This document shows positions 58,725 through 64,000 of a stretch of 64,000 nucleotides of DNA, one piece after another (the first letter of the stretch is position 1; every line of letters begins with the position of its first letter). The notes beneath the pieces were generated by a model. That model searched no databases, was not told the DNA's origin, and worked only from the letters and a program-made list of their open reading frames with translations. The DNA comes from Congeria kusceri (taxonomy: Eukaryota > Mollusca > Bivalvia > Myida > Dreissenidae), in contig CM051036.1 of the NCBI GenBank assembly GCA_027627225.1, forward strand, positions 36,044,426-36,108,425. The letters are read 5' to 3'. The position numbers and the translations under genes were made by a program.

Positions 58725-61032
58725 CAATATATTTGTATGCTTTTTATTTATTTGAAAGGGAAAACAAATAAATATCATACACACGTGGTCTACAGGATAA
58801 CTATGTACATCTAGTTAACCGATTTACACTGAATTAAGAACAAAATATTAATACACCAAGAAGTTGATGTCGTGGTGATGGTTGCAATTTGTTTGTAGGT
58901 GCAAACCTTTATATTAAAGTAACAGTGTCCACTATGCTGTTGTCATTATATTCTAGTGCTTGTTATTTCTTAATTGCTTGAAGTATTGAACAAACAAGCT
59001 GACACACAATTTGTAGCTGACATAACATCACTTCTCGGAAAAAAAATTATATTACAAAGTTTCCCAAAACACAATACTTTGATTGCTAGTAAAACGTTTT
59101 AATTTAATGCATACACTGAAGAACAAGGTTCAATAAAATCATTGTAACAACTTATTTGTTATATTAAAAATTTTGTACTATAAAATACACGGAATGAAGG
59201 AAAGTTATTAAAATGTACACTTCATCCTTATACACTAGATATTTCCGCACAATTGGCAAAATTTTTGCATTATATAATTGCTATTTGGGACGATGTGCAA
59301 TAAAACTGATTACTTGTGTCTGGTTTGGACAGGCGCAAACCTGAAAACATAGACACTAATGTTGGTTTATAGCATTTATATCTTTAACAATCATTGTATC
59401 TTGAGTTTTGATTGTTTTAATGTGTAACACAAAACTTATTGTCGAGATTAACGCGAAAGCGAACTGTCAGTAGAAAAAAGAAAAAAATGTGTTTTATTTT
59501 AAATGTTCTAAATCAAGACAACCCAGGATGTGACTATATGCGTGAACCATCGCTGCTTTCCTACGAGACAGCAGACTCATATACACGATGAAAACAGTAA
59601 AATGGTATTTTATAAATATTATTATTCTGAGTAACATACATGCACCTCTGTCACTGCAGAAATCAAATGGTTCCTGTTATGTTAATTAATTAAGAAATCT
59701 GAGGGCAAGCTGTCATCACGAACAAACGCAAGGCTTACTTACAGAGATTGTTCTTTTGTGTGTGTACGCAGAAATTGTACATGAAGTGCATGCATTAAAC
59801 CGTTCCACTGCCAGCTTCCAATTAATGCACGATTCTATTTTTCTGCACTTATCGCAAATATCTAGAAATTCAATGTCAATGTTTAGTTTTGAATGTATTG
59901 AATAAGGGACCATTTGTCATTAGGGAAGCATTAGTATGTACTTTGTACAGTAAGCTTCTCACTTTATTATTTAATTTTCCATAATAACGGTACAACTGTT
60001 AGAAAATGGCATTTGCAAGTCACTATTTCGGACTTTGACTTTTTGACCGTTTGATTATTTTCTATAGTAAAACAAATCAAATCGTTTGTGTTACGGATCT
60101 TTTTTGAAAAAAATTAGTTATCAAAATGGCTGATCACCAATAGCTGATCAGCGGGTTTAAAACATTTTTCGACTGTTATATTAAAGCCATGCCTTTGATG
60201 CAATTGATCAGACTAGGACACGCGATTAACGCGAGGTTTATAAGATTATAGGCAGACCTAGTTTTACACGTGTCTGAGAAACGTGTTGTTAAGGTAAGTG
60301 GACATTCAAATGTCATTGTAACATTTATTTTAGAAATTCCGGAAACTTATCAAGATCTATGTATTACTCATCATGTACGTATTTTGGTGGTTTAAAGTAA
60401 TAATTCTTAGACGTATAACGGAAAGAAGCAGTTATGTTAGGAAAAAGAATCAGTGTTAATTTATACATTGCATGTTTTAAATAGGATGAAAGAACGAATG
60501 CACATTATACTATTTTTTTTATAGTTTTTCAGAATGAAATGTATATAATACATTGCACATGCTATAAAAACAAAGGTGTGTGATCACATGCATCTGCTGG
60601 CTTTTTAGAAACGTTTAAAACTTCACAAGTTATAACGACTGTCGGGGCCAAAACAATCGCCATCTTAGATGTCTTGTCCTTATACGTTTCCTAGAACTAT
60701 GTTGCATGTATGACATTTTAATTAGAGAGCAGCAATTAAAGAAAACATTTATTCAAATGACAACACATTTGATTATTTTAAGACCTTTGTTGGTTGGCCC
60801 AAAGGCTGTGCGTGTGTTGATTAATAAAACATGCACATGACAATGCACGAGGAACGTTCAGAAATGTAAATGTTGGTTTGTAGTGTATTGAGATTATTTT
60901 ATGTCATACTTTCCATACACGGAAGAAAATTAATAGAGTAGAAAATGACATTTCACAACAAGATTAGCGTAACGTGGCTATGGGCCTAAGAATTGTATTG
61001 TGAACTGTATATTTACAAAACAGGTAAAGTTA

Positions 61033-61446
61033 CTTAAACGGACTTATTCACATACAATACAAATTAGCGAAAACAATCCTGGTGCATTTATATACTCGAT
61101 ATAATACGTCTTTTCTAAGCAAACATCGATTAAAATGACAAAAAATTATAAAGCTTTTGTACCGTTTGTCGTCGATATTTTTTAAAACACGTATATCATG
61201 ACACAGCGTTAAACTTACATACCTTTAATATACAAGCCCCTTTAGCCTAGTGCTTAGCTTCTCCGACTTTTGTTCCGGGAGTCGAGCGTTCGAGCCCCGA
61301 CAGAGACAATATTTGTTTCTCTTTTTAATGCTTTTGACAGAAGATATTTGGGATTGTGTGTTTGTTAGTCCAGATGCTTAAGTAATTTAGTTAAGACATT
61401 TAATGACATTCCTTAAGAATACGAAATTCTGTGAATAAGTTCCTTT
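61033..61446. mobile_element. inverted-repeat element with internal tRNA-like promoter, copy C
   Basis: Ends AAACGGACTTATTCACA and AATTCTGTGAATAAGTTCCT. Inside on the plus strand, CCTTTAGCCTAGTGCTTAGC then GCGTTCGAGCCCCG at 61235-61300 give tRNA-like A and B boxes. It lies within duplication copy 2 and is absent from copy 1, so it inserted after the duplication. Confidence 0.6.
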
Positions 61447-62994
61447 GAGATAAGATTACATTCATTATTATGCGTATATTTGGTAAATGTATTATCATTT
61501 TGAAGCGTAATGCTCTTTTAACTACGGGTATTTATTGATGTAGAATATATTCAAAGGACGATTGTTTTTAACAACTGCAAAAATCTCAGTTCAAACACAA
61601 TGCAGCTGCTCTGCTAGTCTGCATGTTTAGCAATAAAAACGGTTCTTTAGAGAGAAATGTTTTTGCGTAGCATCATGCTGTTCTGCTGTTAGGACTAGCA
61701 ATCATATACCGGTATAAGTGAACAATGTTGTCTGGTTATGGGAGGAAGAAAGCAGCAAGTTGAATATTATTATTGATTGAAAGTGTTTTTCATTAATGTA
61801 TGGAAATACAATTTCAAAAATTGAGAACAGGAGCAAAATAATAAATTATTGGCCAAAACCGCACCTACACACTTCATTACCGACTTCTCATATACTCGAC
61901 TTTGTTTATCACTACTTCCAAAAGAACACATGATAACAATGTTGTTCATTCATTTATCAGAAGGGTGTATGAGAACGAAATATCATGATAATGTTTCCCG
62001 ATTTATCTCCACGATGCTAAATGCAGTCGGAATGCATGTGAATGCATGCAAATATCATATTGTACATATAAGTTGTCAGACATTAAGCATTTTGCTTGAT
62101 ATTTAAGGACTAAAAATACACAGGTATCTTAGTTTGTAACAAACAATAATTGATTGAAAGGTATTTTTTTACCTAATTGTTTACGAAAACGTGTTCTTAT
62201 TATAATTCGTTTTAAATTGCCCGGTTTTGACGATCTTTCACGAGCATAAAAACGATTAGTAGATATTGTATCAACAAATACTTATAATAAAACCCTTTGC
62301 GATTATACCCTAAATAATGTAAATGTTATATCCCATCATATTATTTCATCTAGCTAAAATTCTGTTTTATCGAAAGTACATCAATCGTATTTGAAACAGA
62401 TTCGCATATGATATGATGCGCAATGAAATTGTTATCAGAAATGTATATCTACACCTTGTTATCATAGCAAAGGGACAAAGTGTTGTTATATTTTATTCAT
62501 AAAATCTATTTACAGCACAATATTAAAACAATGTTATATGAATTTAAAATGAATTTATGAACAGCTTGGACACATATAGGAAACATGCTTGAAGATGGAA
62601 ATTTGAAAACAGAATGATTGAAGTGAACGGTGTTCTAAAAAGCCATGTATCAAATATCATTCACAAGAGAATGTGTGTCTTGTACATCATAACACATTTT
62701 AACTACTATATACATAAGATGAAATATAATTCAGTTAGTATTCCTGTATAACTTAAATCTTATTTGATTTTTCTTTATTATAATATAAGGATAGTATAAT
62801 TAAAATAAACGCACAACATTTATTTTCAACATGTTAAGTAAATTCGTGAAAGGTAAGATTAGTCGTGATTTTAGAATGTTTAAACATTTTAGTAAAGATA
62901 ATTAAGGCCACGTTTCTAACAAAAACAACATATCTCTTTCATTATTTACCACATTCTAAGTTTTTGAAACGTGTATATTCTAATATATGCTAAT

Positions 62995-63113
62995 TTGATA
63001 ACGTTGATGAAGATGATGAGGACGAGGATTATGACGGTGGTGGTAATAATGATGATGATGATGATGATGATGATGATAATGAGGATGATGATGATGATGA
63101 TGAAAATGGAAAC
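62995..63113. repeat. (GAT)n microsatellite
   Basis: GATGATGATGATGATGAT runs with GAG and GGT interruptions. Confidence 0.9.
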
Positions 63114-63321
63114 ATAAGAATTTAACATAATATAACGTACGTGACGATTATATCAGCCTATCACGTGTTTCAAATTGTAAAACGCAACCGATCGCCTAAC
63201 ACTGTCTCAAGAAGTACCCATGCTCGTTATGTATACTGTATACGATGTGATGTTCACATATTGGTCCCATGCACCAACAAGTCTTCGAAAAGCGTTGGAT
63301 AAAATATGATAAATAGTTTCG

Positions 63322-63587
63322 TCACTCAACATACAGATTTTCCGTATGTTTGTCCTTGCCCGAGTTTCCCAGAAATATCTTCTCTAGGAATCGTTTTGTT
63401 CGCTTAAACGAACTTTTTCTGTGCTTTTGTTTGATCAGTGGTGTCTCTAGAGCGTTAGTATTGACCGAGTGGCACTTCAGCATGATTTGTTTATGGATTC
63501 CCACCAGCAGTTCATCTACCCGGTGGTTCAAGGCAGCCGAGGTTTCAATGTACTTGCAGTCGTAGCCGTCCGCGGCCGAGCGACCCT
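63322..63587 (-). CDS. last exon of an RGK-family small GTPase (Rad/Gem/Rem-like)
   Basis: Acceptor GCCTTTCAG, then AG|GGT (completing a Glu codon of EGR). Codes for GRSAADGYDCKYIETSAALN, HRVDELLVGIHKQIMLKC and a basic tail SSFKRTKRFLEKIFLGNSGK, ending TENLYVE and TGA. CKYIETSAALNHxVDELLVG is the G5 region typical of RGK GTPases, which lack a C-terminal lipid motif as here, and in animals bind calcium-channel beta subunits and calmodulin. G1-G4 motifs must lie in exons beyond 64000. Confidence 0.85.
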
Positions 63588-64000
63588 CTGAAAGGCGAAT
63601 GAACACAGAGCTATGAACGTATTATATACATCGAGCTTTTTCAAATGGTGTTTGTTATAACAATGCTTAAATGAAAGAAATCATATGTAAATAATATACC
63701 AGCAATTGTTATTTTTAAAATAATTTTTATTACAAGTGGTCATGCAACATAGAAATATATGCATATGTAGAATATAATTATGACATACAAATACAGAAAA
63801 AGATTTAGAGCGAAATAGCCAGGTGGTGAACTCTGCAATATCTTTTGAAATTGTGTGTATTTTTGAAATCATTCTTTGACAAATGAAGAGACAGTTTTCA
63901 AATTGAGAGAATGCGTCTTAAAACCTAAAACAAATGCCTCTTCGATTGGTGTTAATGGGGAATTAAGTCGTACCCTTTCTTTATTTCAAGAAATGTTAAT

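Larger units (their letters stand above)
58900..64000 (+). repeat. segmental duplication, copy 2
   Basis: Partner of 4460-9580 in the same order and orientation; it reaches the end of the window. It carries inverted-repeat element copy C, a GAT microsatellite and the RGK GTPase exon, none of which is seen in copy 1. Confidence 0.7.

Overview
This looks like nuclear DNA of an animal, most likely a heterodont bivalve mollusc; a dreissenid mussel is my best guess. The reasons are AT-rich intergenic DNA, spliced exons with GT-AG borders, long fields of GTGACCTTGACCTT-type repeats and a hairpin-bearing inverted-repeat element (57.0-57.7 kb) of a kind I associate with bivalves. Species assignment is inference. 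No bacterial genes, rRNA, genuine tRNA genes or CRISPR arrays were seen.

Host genes are few. (1) A minus-strand, five-exon G2E3-like HECT-type E3 ubiquitin ligase runs from 34.65 kb down to 21.79 kb. Its four 3' exons join in phase and keep the catalytic cysteine, but its largest 5' exon needs three frameshifts. (2) The last exon of an RGK-family (Rad/Gem/Rem-like) small GTPase lies at 63.3-63.6 kb on the minus strand; the rest of that gene is beyond the window.

The rest is mainly mobile and repetitive DNA. 0.5-3 kb: a tRNA-derived SINE, a 909-bp Ty3/gypsy-like LTR with adjoining polypurine tract and coding remnant, and a miniature LTR element (TRIM) with two identical 146-bp LTRs that carry tRNA-like promoter boxes. 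4.4-9.6 kb: a region duplicated in the same orientation at 58.9-64 kb, with a nested palindromic element inside. 9.6-13.2 kb: a spliced DDE transposase gene (SAM-like, HTH and integrase core domains) preceded by an 84-bp tandem array. The same array plus a broken N-terminal domain reappears inverted at 49.2-50.75 kb. 15-39.5 kb: a dense field of non-autonomous elements with HINE/Helentron-like design (internal tandem units of about 150-170 bp, a 5' arm complementary to the 3' terminal hairpin), several nested in each other and most lying in or next to the HECT gene. 40.6-44.8 kb: a 4.2-kb minisatellite. 45.2-48 kb: an LTR-like segment with a 57-bp repeat flanking a GT...AG interval, then a hAT-like element with a perfect 8-bp target duplication. 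51.3-52.6 kb: LINE and Penelope-like reverse transcriptase fragments. 57-61.5 kb: inverted-repeat elements, two of which contain internal tRNA-like promoters.

The best candidates for under-described biology are the TRIM with tRNA-like boxes in its LTRs, the inverted-repeat family with an internal tRNA-like promoter, and the transposase plus 84-bp-array module found twice. The domain calls come from reading translated sequence by eye; no database search was run.
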